A stretch of 64,000 bases of DNA from Nodosilinea sp. FACHB-131 (GTDB lineage: Bacteria; Cyanobacteriota; Cyanobacteriia; Phormidesmidales; Phormidesmidaceae): the NCBI RefSeq assembly GCF_014695395.1, contig NZ_JACJOF010000007.1:62001-126000 (forward strand), read 5' to 3'. The notes below the pieces were generated by a model that did not search any database, was not told where the DNA came from, and saw only the letters and a list, made by a program, of their open reading frames with translations. This document shows, piece after piece, positions 1 to 10,997 of the stretch. Position 1 is the stretch's first letter. Every line of letters starts with the position of its first letter. Both the position numbers and the translations under genes were made by a program.

Positions 1-257
1 CCAACGCTGCAGCCAACCCCAATGGGCTCCAGCACGTGGTTGCCTTCCAGCACCAAGACTGGATCATCCTCGGTTTTGAGGATATTGTCGGCGGTGGCGA
101 TCGCGACTACAACGACGTGATCTTCGCCGTACGCGGCATTCAGCACGGGGCACCCCCCGCTGAAGATGTTCCTGAGCCCTCTGCCCTGCTCGGCATCGCG
201 GCCTTGGGTATCGGTGGTTTTACCACCCTGCGCCGCCGTAAGGCTGCCACCGCCTAG
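1..257 (+). CDS. PEP-CTERM sorted protein with DUF4114-like domain (5' truncated)
   Basis: The frame is open from base 3, so this is the 3' end of a larger gene that begins outside the window; a GTG at 36 is internal. The visible part has a DUF4114-type end (GFEDIVGGGDRDYNDVIF, an acidic probable calcium-binding loop). It is followed by VPEPSALLGIAALGIGG, a hydrophobic segment, and a basic RRRK tail. That arrangement is the classic PEP-CTERM signal, which is recognised by an exosortase and leads to attachment or export of surface proteins tied to exopolysaccharide. The protein is probably exported and acts at the cell surface or in the matrix. What the missing N-terminal part does cannot be seen. 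Confidence 0.85.
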   Translation, partial: NAAANPNGLQHVVAFQHQDWIILGFEDIVGGGDRDYNDVIFAVRGIQHGAPPAEDVPEPSALLGIAALGIGGFTTLRRRKAATA

Positions 258-318
258 TTTGGCTGGCCTCGGTGGGTAGAACCGTCGAGTGATTTCTGGA
301 TATGCACCCTGATGGTAG

Positions 319-352
319 TCGGGAGGTGAGACATCTCACCTCCCGATTTTTT
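319..352 (+). terminator. Rho-independent terminator of the PEP-CTERM gene
   Basis: A perfect 12-bp stem (319-330 with 335-346), loop ACAT, is followed by a T run to 352. It lies about 60 bases after the PEP-CTERM stop. The T run begins only on the + side, so it serves the + gene; it touches the stop codon of the convergent HAD gene. Confidence 0.85.
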
Positions 353-1163
353 AGCGCTCTAGTGCATAAATAACACCAGCCGTTAGCTCTGTTATGCCGC
401 TTACCACCTCATTAGCCCCAGCCTTCTTCAGGGCATCGCTGTAGGCATTGCGGTAGTCGTCTGCCCCTGCCACCACGTGGGGCGGTAGAATTCCCACCCC
501 TAGCCATTGCCGGTAGGCATAGTTGACCTGGGCCTGCACAACGGTCTGCATGTCGGCGACGGTATCGCCGGCGTAGATCACCGGCAGATCAGCGGGGAGC
601 CCATGCTGCTCGGTCAGGCGCTCCACCACGGCTAGCAGCCCGGCGGGGTCAGGTTTACCGGGGGCATCTTCCATGGCTACGAGCACCGGATTGTTTAGCC
701 CCAGCCGCCGCTCCAGCACATAGCGAGCCGATTCCTGAGTGGCACCGCTAAAAAAACCCCAGGGAATGCGATCGCGCGTCAGCTGATCAAAGTAAGCTGC
801 ATCCACCAGCAGCGGCTCCTGGGTGATGTAGCCTGTCCATTGGTTAGGATCTGCAATGTTAGGTCCCCGGTAGCGCTGCTGAAAGAACTCGACAATCTGG
901 TCGTAGTTGAGAGCGATCGCATCTCGACCCTTTCCCTGACCCTCAAAATAGCGATACACCAGCTCCTGGGAGCTTTCCCAGTCGTTATTCCACTGGCCCT
1001 CGCTCTTTAATTCGTCAATCTCCTCTGACGTGGGCCGGTATTGACCACCGGTAAACTCCTCTACGGTATCGGCCAGGGCGCGGCGATAGGAGTTGCCCAC
1101 ATCCCTTAGTACGCCGTCAATATCAAACACCGCGATCGCTCGAGGGACAGCCAAAGAGGTCAT
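351..1163 (-). CDS. HAD-superfamily hydrolase, TIGR01548-type
   Basis: 270 residues. The N-terminal motif FDIDGVLRDV carries the DxD nucleophile and acid of HAD phosphatases. Later come the conserved Lys/Asp region (APGKPDP, about residue 167) and motif IV GDTVADM (about residue 200). The long insert after motif I (EFTGGQYRPTSEEIDELK) is typical of the TIGR01548 subfamily, found mostly in cyanobacteria and sometimes fused to histidine-biosynthesis enzymes. A cytosolic phosphatase is expected; the substrate is unknown. ATG start at 1163. It converges on the PEP-CTERM gene and is divergent from ycf65. Confidence 0.85.
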   Translation of the reverse strand: MTSLAVPRAIAVFDIDGVLRDVGNSYRRALADTVEEFTGGQYRPTSEEIDELKSEGQWNNDWESSQELVYRYFEGQGKGRDAIALNYDQIVEFFQQRYRGPNIADPNQWTGYITQEPLLVDAAYFDQLTRDRIPWGFFSGATQESARYVLERRLGLNNPVLVAMEDAPGKPDPAGLLAVVERLTEQHGLPADLPVIYAGDTVADMQTVVQAQVNYAYRQWLGVGILPPHVVAGADDYRNAYSDALKKAGANEVVSGITELTAGVIYALER

Positions 1164-1249
1164 AGAATGCAGACTTGGGGTAGAGAGCAGGGAAGCAAGG
1201 TGATAGAATTATAGACTGTAGTATTTTTGGAATTGCAGCGGAGGTTTAC

Positions 1250-1549
1250 TTGTCCAGATTTGTCCTAAAAGTACTCTGGCTAGAAGGCGACGTTGCGCTG
1301 GCGGTTGATCAGGTGGTTGGTAAGGGCACTAGCCCGCTCACCTCTTATTTCTTCTGGCCCCGTAACGATGCCTGGGAACAAATGAAAACAGAGCTTGAGA
1401 GCAAGCCCTGGATCGAAGAAGAGGAGCGGGTTGAAATTCTCAACCAGGCTACTGAGATCATTAACTATTGGCAGGAAGAGGGTAAGGGCAAACCCCTCAC
1501 CGAGGCTCAGGATCGCTTTCCCGAAATTACCTTTACCGGTAGTTCGTGA
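1250..1549 (+). CDS. ycf65: 30S ribosomal protein PSRP-3 / Ycf65
   Basis: 99 residues matching the PSRP-3 (Ycf65, cS23) family nearly end to end, for example [18 protein letters not shown] and [13 protein letters not shown]. It is a small-subunit ribosomal protein shared by cyanobacteria and plastids and absent from most other bacteria. The start is TTG at 1250, supported by a GGAGG-type site (GCGGAGGT, 1239-1246) at good spacing; no in-frame ATG lies nearby. It is monocistronic and ends in a bidirectional terminator facing atpE/atpC. Confidence 0.93.
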   Translation: MSRFVLKVLWLEGDVALAVDQVVGKGTSPLTSYFFWPRNDAWEQMKTELESKPWIEEEERVEILNQATEIINYWQEEGKGKPLTEAQDRFPEITFTGSS

Positions 1550-1649
1550 TGGTTAGATCAGCGGCTAGCTAAGAATCAGACATTGGCTAAGAAGTTCGGT
1601 TCAGAACATCCCTCGCTGCTAAAACTCCACTGGAGCTATAAACCCATTC

Positions 1650-1683
1650 AAAAGCCCACCGGTTAAATAATCGGTGGGCTTTT
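1650..1683. terminator. Bidirectional terminator between ycf65 and ATP synthase epsilon
   Basis: 12-bp perfect stem, AAAAGCCCACCG (1650-1661) with CGGTGGGCTTTT (1672-1683), loop of 10. A-runs and T-runs flank both sides, so it can stop transcription from ycf65 (+) and from the ATP synthase genes (-). Confidence 0.88.
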
Positions 1684-1707
1684 GAGTGAGTGGCTATTGT
1701 CGAAGGG

Positions 1708-2115
1708 CTACTTGAGTCCGCCGGCCGCTTGAAGTTTTGCTCTAGCGCGCTTGAGACTCTGACGGGCCTGAATCGTAGCCGACTTATCTTCTGAGTCAAC
1801 TTCGTTCAGTCGAGCCTCGGCTTCCTGGTAAGCAGTTTGAGCTTGGGCGAGGTCAATGGCATCGCCTCGCTCGGCCCCGTTAACCAGAATAATGACTTCG
1901 TTGCTGTCAACTTCTGCAAAGCCACCCATGAGCGCGATGGGCACCCACTCTTTATCATCTCTCACCCGCATCACCCCGATGTCGAGGGCGGTGAGGAGGG
2001 GCGCGTGGCCAGCTAATATGCCCAACTGACCAGTGGTACTGGGCAGAATGACCTCTTCTGCCTCAGAGTCCCAGACGGTTTTGTCTGGGGCAATTACACG
2101 AACGGTTAATGCCAT
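1708..2115 (-). CDS. atpC: ATP synthase epsilon subunit
   Basis: 135 residues, the usual length. It starts [20 protein letters not shown], the beta-sandwich domain of F1 epsilon, with the conserved [19 protein letters not shown] stretch at residues 29-47; the C-terminal half forms the two inhibitory helices. It is part of the central stalk that couples rotation of the membrane ring to the catalytic head at thylakoids. It lies 71 bp after the beta gene on the same strand, the cyanobacterial/plastid pair atpB-atpE that is separate from the main atp operon. The plastid-style name is atpE. Confidence 0.97.
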   Translation of the reverse strand: MALTVRVIAPDKTVWDSEAEEVILPSTTGQLGILAGHAPLLTALDIGVMRVRDDKEWVPIALMGGFAEVDSNEVIILVNGAERGDAIDLAQAQTAYQEAEARLNEVDSEDKSATIQARQSLKRARAKLQAAGGLK

Positions 2116-2186
2116 AGCAAGAATGCAATAGGGATTATGACAGGATGCTGGGGGCCAGAACTATCCCAAGCCCCCAACAGCAGAAG

Positions 2187-3662
<1,476 letters not shown>

Positions 3663-3895
3663 TCAGCTGTTTCGGTCGCTTTTAATTTACTGTTACATTT
3701 TAAAGCGCCATCATTCAGAGTATCACTAGAGCGTTACCGCCTACGACGATCGCGCCGACTTTATCTGAACCTCGGTTTGCTAGGGTGGAGGCATTCCTAG
3801 GTTTCGATAGTTGGTATAGCGCTGCGCCTTAACCAAACCATTAGGTTGCATCGCTAAAATGCCCGGACAACACAATTGGGGGGTTAAGGAAAGCC

Positions 3896-6058
3896 ATGGC
3901 TAAAGCGAAGGTGGCCGACCAGAGCGCTGATTTGAGTGCCCCGCAGTACTACATCAACCGCGAGATCAGCTGGCTGGGGTTTAATGAGCGGGTGCTTCAC
4001 GAGGCCCTTGACCCTCGCACTCCGCTGCTAGAGCGGCTGAAGCTTTTGGCGATCTACAGCGACAATCTGGACGAGTTTTTTATGGTGCGCATCTCGGGCG
4101 TGATGGATCAGGCTGAGGCGGGCGTGCATCCGGCGACGCCTGACAAGCTGACGCCGATTAAGCAGCTGGAGATCATGCGATCGCACTTAATTGAAAAGAT
4201 CGCGCTACAGCAGCAAACCTTTGAGCACGAGCTGCGCCCAGCTCTGACCAAGCACGGGGTTTACCTGCAAAACTATCGCGACCTTACCAAAGAGCAGCTC
4301 TTCTTTCTAAAGGACTACTTTGAGAAGCGGATCTTTCCGGTGCTGACGCCGCTCAGCGTTGATCCGTCCCACCCGTTTCCGCGAATGTCGAACCTGAGCT
4401 TAAACCTGGCGGTCAAGGTGGCCGACCCCGAGACTGGGGTTGAGCGCTTTGCTCGCGTTAAAGTGCCCAGCAACCTGCCTCGCTTTGTGGGCATGCCCGA
4501 GCCGCTGTGCACCTACAAAGGCAAACCCTGCGTCTGGATTGGAGTGCCCCTGGAGCAGGTGATTGCCGAAAATCTGGGCTATCTGTTTCCGGGCATGACA
4601 ATTGTCAGCCATCACTTGTTTAGAATTACCCGTGACGCTGACTTTCCGGTGCTGGAGGATGAAGCCGATGACCTACTGCTGGCTATTGCAAAAGAAATCA
4701 GCAAGCGGCGACTGGAGGGGTTTATCTGCCGCGTTGAGGTCGAGAGCGCTATGCCCGCTGATTTAAAGGAAGGGTTAATGCGTGAGCTGGGGGTAGGCAG
4801 CGATCGCATCTATGAGATTGATGGCCTATTGAATCTGAGAGATCTATTCTTTTTTCTATCGCTGCCCCTGCCGGAGCTTAAAGATAAACCCTGGACGCGT
4901 CTAGTTCCCCCACGGCTCAAGCCAGTGATGATGCTCGACGACGAGGGCAACCGCAACTATTCTGAGCATCCGCCCAATTTCTTCGCCGCCCTGCGAGATG
5001 GCGATATTTTGGTGCACCACCCCTACGAGTCGTTTCGAGCCTCGGTGCAGGAGTTTATTACCCAGGCGGCCGTCGACCCCAAGGTGCTGACCATCAAAAT
5101 AACGCTCTACCGCACATCCGGTGACTCACCCATTATCAAAGCGCTGATCACAGCGGCAGAAAATCGCAAGCAGGTGGTGGCCTTGGTCGAACTCAAGGCC
5201 CGCTTTGATGAGGCCAACAATATTGAGTGGGCTAAAAAGCTTGAAGATGCCGGAGTGCACGTGGTCTACGGCATTGTGGGGCTTAAAACCCACACTAAAA
5301 CCACCCTGGTAGTGCGCGAAGAGGGCGACAACATTCGCCGCTATGTGCATATCGGCACCGGCAACTACAACTCCAAAACGTCGAGGCTCTACACTGACCT
5401 CAGTTTGTTTAGCGGTCAGGAGGAGCTGGGTGCTGACCTCAGCGATCTGTTTAACTTTCTCACTGGCTACTCGCGCCAGAAGGCTTACCGCAAGCTGCTG
5501 GTGGCACCGCTGACGCTGCGCGATCGCATGGAAGCCCTGATTCGTCGCGAGATCGACCATGCCCAGAGCAGTGGCCAGGGCAAAATTGTTGCCAAGATGA
5601 ATTCCCTAGTCGATGGTCGCATTATTCGGTTGCTCTATGAAGCGTCCCAGGCGGGGGTCGAAGTTGACTTGATTGTGCGCGGCATCTGCTGTCTGCGGCC
5701 CGGTATGCCCGGTGTTAGCGAGAACATCCGCGTGATTAGCGTCATCGGTCGATTCTTAGAGCACTCCCGCATTTTCTGCTTCCACAACAGTGGACGGCCC
5801 GAATACTACATCGGCAGCGCCGACTGGATGACTCGCAACCTCGATCGCCGAGTGGAGGCGGTTGTGCCGATTGAAGACCCGAAGTTAATCAAGGAGCTGC
5901 AAAACATTCTCGATATTTTGCAGGCTGACAACCGCCAGGCTTGGGAGATGGCGGCTGACGGTACGTATACTCAGCGCCGCCCCCTCGATGATGAGGAGGA
6001 GCGCGGCACCCACGCCATGCTCATGGCCTATGCCCTAAAGCGCGACAGCACCCTGTAG
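3896..6058 (+). CDS. ppk1: Polyphosphate kinase 1
   Basis: 720 residues, full length for PPK1. The N-terminal domain begins QYYINREISWLGFNERVLHE. The first phospholipase D-like domain holds the autophosphorylated histidine in HIGTGNYNSKTSRLYTDL (about residue 483), and the second has EHSRIFCFHNSG. It polymerises the gamma phosphate of ATP into inorganic polyphosphate, a phosphate and energy reserve; the reaction is reversible. ATG at 3896, preceded by GGGGGGTTAAGGAAAG. The gene stands alone, divergent from the ATP synthase pair. Confidence 0.97.
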   Translation: MAKAKVADQSADLSAPQYYINREISWLGFNERVLHEALDPRTPLLERLKLLAIYSDNLDEFFMVRISGVMDQAEAGVHPATPDKLTPIKQLEIMRSHLIEKIALQQQTFEHELRPALTKHGVYLQNYRDLTKEQLFFLKDYFEKRIFPVLTPLSVDPSHPFPRMSNLSLNLAVKVADPETGVERFARVKVPSNLPRFVGMPEPLCTYKGKPCVWIGVPLEQVIAENLGYLFPGMTIVSHHLFRITRDADFPVLEDEADDLLLAIAKEISKRRLEGFICRVEVESAMPADLKEGLMRELGVGSDRIYEIDGLLNLRDLFFFLSLPLPELKDKPWTRLVPPRLKPVMMLDDEGNRNYSEHPPNFFAALRDGDILVHHPYESFRASVQEFITQAAVDPKVLTIKITLYRTSGDSPIIKALITAAENRKQVVALVELKARFDEANNIEWAKKLEDAGVHVVYGIVGLKTHTKTTLVVREEGDNIRRYVHIGTGNYNSKTSRLYTDLSLFSGQEELGADLSDLFNFLTGYSRQKAYRKLLVAPLTLRDRMEALIRREIDHAQSSGQGKIVAKMNSLVDGRIIRLLYEASQAGVEVDLIVRGICCLRPGMPGVSENIRVISVIGRFLEHSRIFCFHNSGRPEYYIGSADWMTRNLDRRVEAVVPIEDPKLIKELQNILDILQADNRQAWEMAADGTYTQRRPLDDEEERGTHAMLMAYALKRDSTL

Positions 6059-6206
6059 GAGTTGGGCCGCATCCTAGGGAAATCGGACCGTAGATGCGAT
6101 TGGCAGTTTGTCTTGAGGCTACTGCTTGAGTTGGAGCGATTGGATTCGAACCTGATTTAGGGAAAAGATGCGATCGCCCCTCCGTCCTCCAAGCTGCTTC
6201 TCCATC

Positions 6207-6251
6207 AAAAATCCCCTCTACTTTCTCAATGAAAAGGCAGAGGGGATTTTT
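6207..6251. terminator. Bidirectional terminator between ppk1 and helicase
   Basis: 13-bp perfect outer stem, AAAAATCCCCTCT (6207-6219) with AGAGGGGATTTTT (6239-6251). The 19-base loop can pair partly again. A/T runs on both outer sides fit termination of ppk1 (+) and the DECD-box helicase (-). Confidence 0.85.
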
Positions 6252-6307
6252 GTCAGCGCAGTTTAGCTGGCCAGGGAAAAGTTTGACTCATCCCCAGGCA
6301 AGGCCAA

Positions 6308-7570
6308 TTAGCCTCTGGCACCAGCGCCAGCTCGGCGGGGGGCGCTAGGGCTGCTGCCGCCACTGCGGCGACGGGGCCGCTGGCGACGAGGGCTAGCCGG
6401 AGCCGCCGCCGCTCTAACCCTCGTCGTATCAGAGGAAAAGGACGGCTCGTAACCAGGCACTATGTCTTGGGTGATGGTCTGCTTGAGCATGCGCTCAATG
6501 CTGATCAGGAGGGGTAGCTCATCATCGCTGATTAGCGACACGGCGCGGCCCTCGTTGCCAGCTCGACCGGTGCGGCCGATGCGGTGCACGTAGTCTTCGG
6601 GCACGTTGGGCATCTCAAAGTTGACCACATAGGGCAGCTGATCGATATCGATACCACGGGAGGCCACGTCGGTCGCTACCAGTACGCGCACCCGACCCTG
6701 TTTGAAATCTTTCAGGGCACGGGCGCGTGCCGCCTGGGTCTTGTTGCCGTGAATAGCGGCGGTTTTCAGGCCGTCTTTAGCCAGCTGCTCAGCCAGGCGA
6801 TTGGCGCCGTGCTTGGTGCGGGTAAACACCAACACCTGCTGCCAGTTGTGGAAACCAATGATGTGGGAAAGCAGTTCCCGCTTGCGGTGGCGATCGACGG
6901 GATGCACGACCTGCTCTACTCGCTCGGCAGTGGTGTTGCGGGGGGCAACTTCAATCTGCACCGGCGACTTCAGCAGGGTGTGAGCCAGCTGTTGAATGGG
7001 CTTGGAGAAGGTGGCCGAGAACATCAGAGTCTGGCGCTCTTCGGGCAGACGACCCATGATTTTGCGAATATCGTGGATGAAGCCCATATCGAGCATGCGA
7101 TCGCATTCATCCAGCACCAAAATCTCCACTGCACTGAGGTCAATGGTGCCCTGGCTGACGTGGTCAAGCAGACGGCCTGGGGTGGCGATCAAAATATCAA
7201 CTCCCTGGCGCAGCTGGCGAATTTGACCGCCAAAGCTAACACCACCGTAGATCATGGCTGCTCTAAAGGGCAGGTGCTTACCGTAGGTCGTGACGCTGTC
7301 GCCCACCTGGGCGGCCAGCTCACGGGTAGGAGTGAGAATTAACGCCCGGGGTAGGCGTCGCCCTGTGCTCTTGTTTTCTGCTAACCGCTGCAACATAGGC
7401 AGAGTGAAGCCTGCGGTTTTGCCCGTACCCGTCTGGGCGCTGGCTAGAATGTCTTGCCCGTCTAAAATCGCGGGGATCGCCTTTAACTGAATCGGCGTGG
7501 GTTCTGTGTAACCCTGATCGGCAACCGCGCGCAGTAGACCGGCCGCAAGACCGAGTTGCTCAAATGTCAT
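6308..7570 (-). CDS. DEAD-box-family ATP-dependent RNA helicase (RhlE-like, DECD variant)
   Basis: 420 residues with all core motifs: Q motif ([14 protein letters not shown]), motif [18 protein letters not shown], motif II DECD in place of DEAD ([13 protein letters not shown]), SAT (MFSATF), and motif [12 protein letters not shown]. The C-terminus (about 380-420) is a short Arg/Ser/Pro-rich tail likely to bind RNA. It unwinds short RNA duplexes; in cyanobacteria such helicases (Crh family) act in cold or redox stress and RNA turnover. An unusually long 502-bp non-coding stretch precedes the start, which would suit a regulated leader. The assignment to a particular Crh type is not certain. Confidence 0.92.
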   Translation of the reverse strand: MTFEQLGLAAGLLRAVADQGYTEPTPIQLKAIPAILDGQDILASAQTGTGKTAGFTLPMLQRLAENKSTGRRLPRALILTPTRELAAQVGDSVTTYGKHLPFRAAMIYGGVSFGGQIRQLRQGVDILIATPGRLLDHVSQGTIDLSAVEILVLDECDRMLDMGFIHDIRKIMGRLPEERQTLMFSATFSKPIQQLAHTLLKSPVQIEVAPRNTTAERVEQVVHPVDRHRKRELLSHIIGFHNWQQVLVFTRTKHGANRLAEQLAKDGLKTAAIHGNKTQAARARALKDFKQGRVRVLVATDVASRGIDIDQLPYVVNFEMPNVPEDYVHRIGRTGRAGNEGRAVSLISDDELPLLISIERMLKQTITQDIVPGYEPSFSSDTTRVRAAAAPASPRRQRPRRRSGGSSPSAPRRAGAGARG

Positions 7571-8072
7571 TTAGTTCTTTGCTCCGAATGGTGCCCCTAT
7601 CCCAAATCAACTACCTGGGCCCAGTCATAAGAGCAGTGAATTTAATCAAAAGAACGGCTGCTAAGCAAATTCTGTTGGCCAGCGCAGACCGGATGGCTGG
7701 ACGAAGCTACATCCTAGCAGATAAGTCGAAAGATTGACGCTAGGCAGGCAAACGCCCTACACCGCCAGCTTTTGCAAAGCTCTGATGAGGTGTCAGGGAC
7801 AGTGGCACCACCAGCTTTAGAGCAGATTTCATCTTTAGAAAGAATTTTTGGCCTAATCCGACCAGAAAGTTGCTTTCGCCAACTTTGAAGTCTCCGTAAA
7901 TTCACTGATGGAGAGCACTGTTAGCCAGTACTGTGAATACGCTAGGGATAGGTGTACCTCCATGCCTTGGGAACGTGGCGCTAGCCATTTTCTAACTGAG
8001 TATTCAACGTTTTGATCACTGCCTGAGTCGTCACCGCAGATGTATGTTGAACTCCCTATCCCGTAAGCCACT
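7571..8072. other. 502-bp divergent intergenic region
   Basis: It lies between the helicase start (-) and a small conserved gene (+). Short open frames on the minus strand here have no recognisable family and no convincing start site, so I do not call them. The region must hold both promoters and possibly a long helicase leader; I see no strong hairpin with a T run. Confidence 0.5.
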
Positions 8073-8342
8073 ATGCCTAAAACTTTTTTGTATGCCAGCG
8101 CCTCGTCGGAGCATGAAGCTACGTCTTCTTCGGGAGGCGATCGCCCCAAAGGGTCAGCCTCCGACCATCGCGACAAGGTTCGCATTCTCGTCGTTGGCCG
8201 CCCCACCGCCGTAAACCGAGTAATTTTGGAAATGAGCCACGTGGGGTTCTCTGACTCAATTGAGTGGAGCAAAGCCATCCCCACCGATCGCCAGCAGGAG
8301 TCGATGCGGGTACTGACTCGCTACGTGTTTGCCGACTCATAA
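8073..8342 (+). CDS. Small conserved cyanobacterial protein of unknown function
   Basis: 89 residues. The C-terminal half (about 37-89) contains VRILVVGRPTAVNRVILEM, then a GF...EWSKAIP segment and a VLTRYV ending. I recognise this layout (ILVVG...LGF...W....P......VLTRY) from a small cyanobacterial family that databases often mislabel as a peptide transporter component; nothing here supports transport. The first 36 residues are low-complexity and poorly conserved, so the true start could be later. The core looks like a short alpha/beta fold. Function is unknown, and the family match is from memory. Confidence 0.7.
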   Translation: MPKTFLYASASSEHEATSSSGGDRPKGSASDHRDKVRILVVGRPTAVNRVILEMSHVGFSDSIEWSKAIPTDRQQESMRVLTRYVFADS

Positions 8343-8470
8343 CGCTTAGAGCAGGTCGGAGTTGACTGCCGCTTGCCCCATAGTTTCTATTTTTAGAAGC
8401 TCAAGGGCAACGGTCTAAACAAACTTCACCCCGCCACAGCGGTTGTCAGGCCTGAAATTGCTGCCACAGC

Positions 8471-8502
8471 AAAACGGAGAACCGTCATAGACAGTTCTCC
8501 GT
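8471..8502 (-). terminator. Probable terminator of the Pro-rich membrane protein gene
   Basis: Imperfect 13-bp stem (8474-8486 with 8490-8502, one mismatch). Read on the minus strand it is followed by TTTT at 8474-8471. It sits 82 bp beyond the stop of the gene at 8584-9177. Confidence 0.55.
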
Positions 8503-8583
8503 AGCTTATGCAAGTCGCAACTAAAAGTGACTTCCCTTCAAACGCATTGGGCTTAGCCGGTCAAGAGGCCCAGTCTGGTGTAA

Positions 8584-9177
8584 CTATTGAGGCTGACTAT
8601 CTTGAGTTACCGGTTGATTGGACTCAGCCTCAGGCTGGGCTTGGCCTTCGGGAGCAGCGCTAGGAACCTCTGGAGCAGCGTTAGGAGCCGGTGCGACAGG
8701 GTTGTTTAGCTCGACGTTAATTTCGGGGGGCTCAACGGTAGGAGCGGGAGCGCTAGGAGCAGGGGCGGTAGGAACGGGCACAGCTTCCTGGGTGCGCTCA
8801 ATGGTGCGCTCGATGATGGTGGTCTCGTTGGTGGGTTCTGGGGTCTGAGTCTCCGGGGCTGGAGCCGCAGGGACGGGGATGATGCTGCCGTCGTTGGCGT
8901 CGCTGTAGACGTAGGCAACCGCACCGACTACAGCGGCAACAGCGGCTAGTACTATACCGAGAATGAGACCTGTAGAGATGCCGTTGTCGGCCCGTAGCCT
9001 GGCATTTTCTTCGTAAATTCTGGCTTCTTCGGCCCGGCGGCGCTCCTGCTCTAGCTGCTCGGTCGACTTGCCACTCACGTAGCCGTCACGGTAGGCGATT
9101 TCATCTTGGGTTACTGGTCGAGCATTAATCGAGGTGTCAAAATCTCGGTTACGAGGATTGGTATTGCGAGTAGACAT
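8584..9177 (-). CDS. Single-pass membrane protein with Pro/Glu-rich exterior tail
   Basis: 197 residues. Residues 1-65 are polar, with a charged helical stretch (STEQLEQERRRAEEARIYEE). One membrane helix follows at about 70-93 (GLILGIVLAAVAAVVGAVAY), then a tail of about 100 residues rich in Pro, Ala, Glu and Thr, with a TIIERTIERTQ motif. With a cytosolic N-terminus the tail would lie in the periplasm or thylakoid lumen. I do not recognise a named family; similar short proteins are common in cyanobacteria. It is monocistronic, with its own downstream hairpin. Confidence 0.75.
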   Translation of the reverse strand: MSTRNTNPRNRDFDTSINARPVTQDEIAYRDGYVSGKSTEQLEQERRRAEEARIYEENARLRADNGISTGLILGIVLAAVAAVVGAVAYVYSDANDGSIIPVPAAPAPETQTPEPTNETTIIERTIERTQEAVPVPTAPAPSAPAPTVEPPEINVELNNPVAPAPNAAPEVPSAAPEGQAQPEAESNQPVTQDSQPQ

Positions 9178-9378
9178 AATAGTATTGGCCTCTTTAGTAG
9201 ACGATTTAGATAGGTGTTCTTATCTGTAGATGTCCCTTTTAACTGTGCCAAATGTAACAATGGCCGCAGCGCATCACCCTCTACCCAAGTGATGAGCTAG
9301 GGGGAATAGATAGCTGCTCGGAGCATCTACCTTGAGAAAGACAGGCTTCAGGCAAACAAGGGGGTTGTAGCGGCTGGG

Positions 9379-10896
9379 TTAGCGATCGCCCTTGAGGTTG
9401 CCCTGGGAAACGTTGTAGAGCTGGTAGCGCTCTTCGATCAGGCGATCGACATCCGCTGTAGCCAATCGCTTGACGTAGTTGAGCTTAAATTCTTCGAGAA
9501 AATCTACTACTAGAGCTTCGATCTCCTCAACATTCTCGTTTTCTTTAAGCTGAGCTTTGAAGGTTTCGCCCAGCTTCTGCACGAGTGCCTGGGTGATATT
9601 GCTACCCGACTTGTCTTCTAACGATCCTTTCACAGCGTCGTAGAGGTTGGCCGAGAGCTGCGAAACCACCTGCTCGGCCATCTGGTCGGGCAGATTGCCA
9701 ATGCCTGGCAATTGGCGAAACCCTTGGTAGCCGGGGGTGCGATCGAAGGCTTGGGTAACGGTGTGCTTGAGCAGGGCGTCGACCTCGGGCTTGACCTGGG
9801 GCAGCACGTTGTAGACCGTTAGGGCGGCCAGTCGTTGCGAAATTACCTCTAGCTCATTGACGCCGCCGACCTCGATGTAGCGTCGGGAACTAGGTTCTAA
9901 AAGGGCTTTAGAGATGCTGCCATCGCGCACCAGCGACTGCATCTGATCAATAATGCGCAGCACTACCATTTCGGTGATTTCGACGGCGACCTGGCTGATG
10001 ATAAAGCGGCTGATGCGGCTTTGAATGGGCTCTAAATTGATGAGATTGGACTGGTTAATGCGAATGGTGACTGGAATCAGGCGCGCTAGGGCCAGCCAGG
10101 GCAATTGCAGGGCGCTGAACGGAATAATCAGCAGCATGTCGAACCAGCGCCACAGGACAGCATCGCGCCAGGTGAAGTTTTTGTAGCGGCGATCGAGGTA
10201 GATGCTGCGAGCCAACAGCTCTAGGCCAAACAGCAGATTGAACCAAATGTCGATGCGCCAAAACAGGTTTACAAAACCACCGTGGACGGCAATGCGCCGG
10301 AAAAAATTGGTTTCGACCCAAGGCTGCACGTCGCTTCTGAAAAAAGCCATCTCGGCAGAAAAACCAGCTTCGCTGAGGTGGTCAACGCTCCAAAACTCGG
10401 TCATGGATTCGGTAGCGGACTCTAACCCAATGCGATCGCGCATTTCGTTCTTAATCTGCTCCAGATTGCCGGAGCGATTGGCAGTCTGAAACGGATTCTC
10501 AGAGATCATGGCAGCGCTCTGCTGTTGCAAATCGCTCAGAATTGACTGTGCCTGAGTTGAGGTCAGCCCAGTTTGGGCCACCTGTTCTTCCAGCCTGTCA
10601 ACGGTGTCGAGGTAGTTGGCGGTAAAGCGGTGAGGCTCAATGCCTTTAAAGGTTTCGCCATACCAGGTCGTCAAACCTGGTAGCAATCGCAGGTATAGAT
10701 CGCGCAGGGGAATGTAGCTCAGATCGCCGATCACCAATGCCAGGTTGAGCAGTGCAATCATCGCCATAATCCGCTCAAACCAGCGTCTCCTCAGACGACG
10801 GGCATCGTATTTAGAAAACTCGCGGCGGTTAGCCGATCGGCGGGGGCGAGATAGGGCAGCCATAGCACCAGGCTTAAACGCATTCCTCTGCAACAA
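9379..10896 (-). CDS. Conserved membrane protein of unknown function
   Basis: 505 residues. A basic N-terminus (RRSANRREFSKYDARRLRRR) precedes a membrane helix near 43-65. Further helices lie near 215-240 (LFWRIDIWFNLLFGLELLARS) and 250-285 (ending in ALARLIPVTIRI). The C-terminal 220 residues are soluble and helical with many acidic and basic pairs. The Glu/Arg pattern around the later helices loosely recalls the voltage-sensor part of ion channels, but I see no pore filter, so this is only an impression. No family is named. ATG at 10896; an internal ATG at 10863 is also possible. It is divergent from the hydrolase at 10998. Confidence 0.75.
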   Translation of the reverse strand: MLQRNAFKPGAMAALSRPRRSANRREFSKYDARRLRRRWFERIMAMIALLNLALVIGDLSYIPLRDLYLRLLPGLTTWYGETFKGIEPHRFTANYLDTVDRLEEQVAQTGLTSTQAQSILSDLQQQSAAMISENPFQTANRSGNLEQIKNEMRDRIGLESATESMTEFWSVDHLSEAGFSAEMAFFRSDVQPWVETNFFRRIAVHGGFVNLFWRIDIWFNLLFGLELLARSIYLDRRYKNFTWRDAVLWRWFDMLLIIPFSALQLPWLALARLIPVTIRINQSNLINLEPIQSRISRFIISQVAVEITEMVVLRIIDQMQSLVRDGSISKALLEPSSRRYIEVGGVNELEVISQRLAALTVYNVLPQVKPEVDALLKHTVTQAFDRTPGYQGFRQLPGIGNLPDQMAEQVVSQLSANLYDAVKGSLEDKSGSNITQALVQKLGETFKAQLKENENVEEIEALVVDFLEEFKLNYVKRLATADVDRLIEERYQLYNVSQGNLKGDR

Positions 10897-10997
10897 TGCC
10901 TGGTATTCGCCCGTTTGTCACCACTCAAGGTTTGAGCGGCTCAGATTCGCTACCATCATAATTAATATATGTTTACAAGCTGATTCCCTAAGCCGCC

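Noticed and set aside
5126-5560. 144-residue minus-strand frame inside ppk1
   Set aside because: It lies fully within the conserved phospholipase D-like domain of ppk1; a shadow of that gene.
6584-7342. 252-residue + frame opposite the DECD-box helicase
   Set aside because: It covers the helicase core motifs on the other strand; long antisense frames are common in GC-rich DNA, and this one has no known domain.
7853-8284. Minus-strand 143-residue frame opposite the small conserved gene
   Set aside because: It overlaps the + strand gene with the recognisable VRILVVG...VLTRYV pattern and shows no domain of its own.
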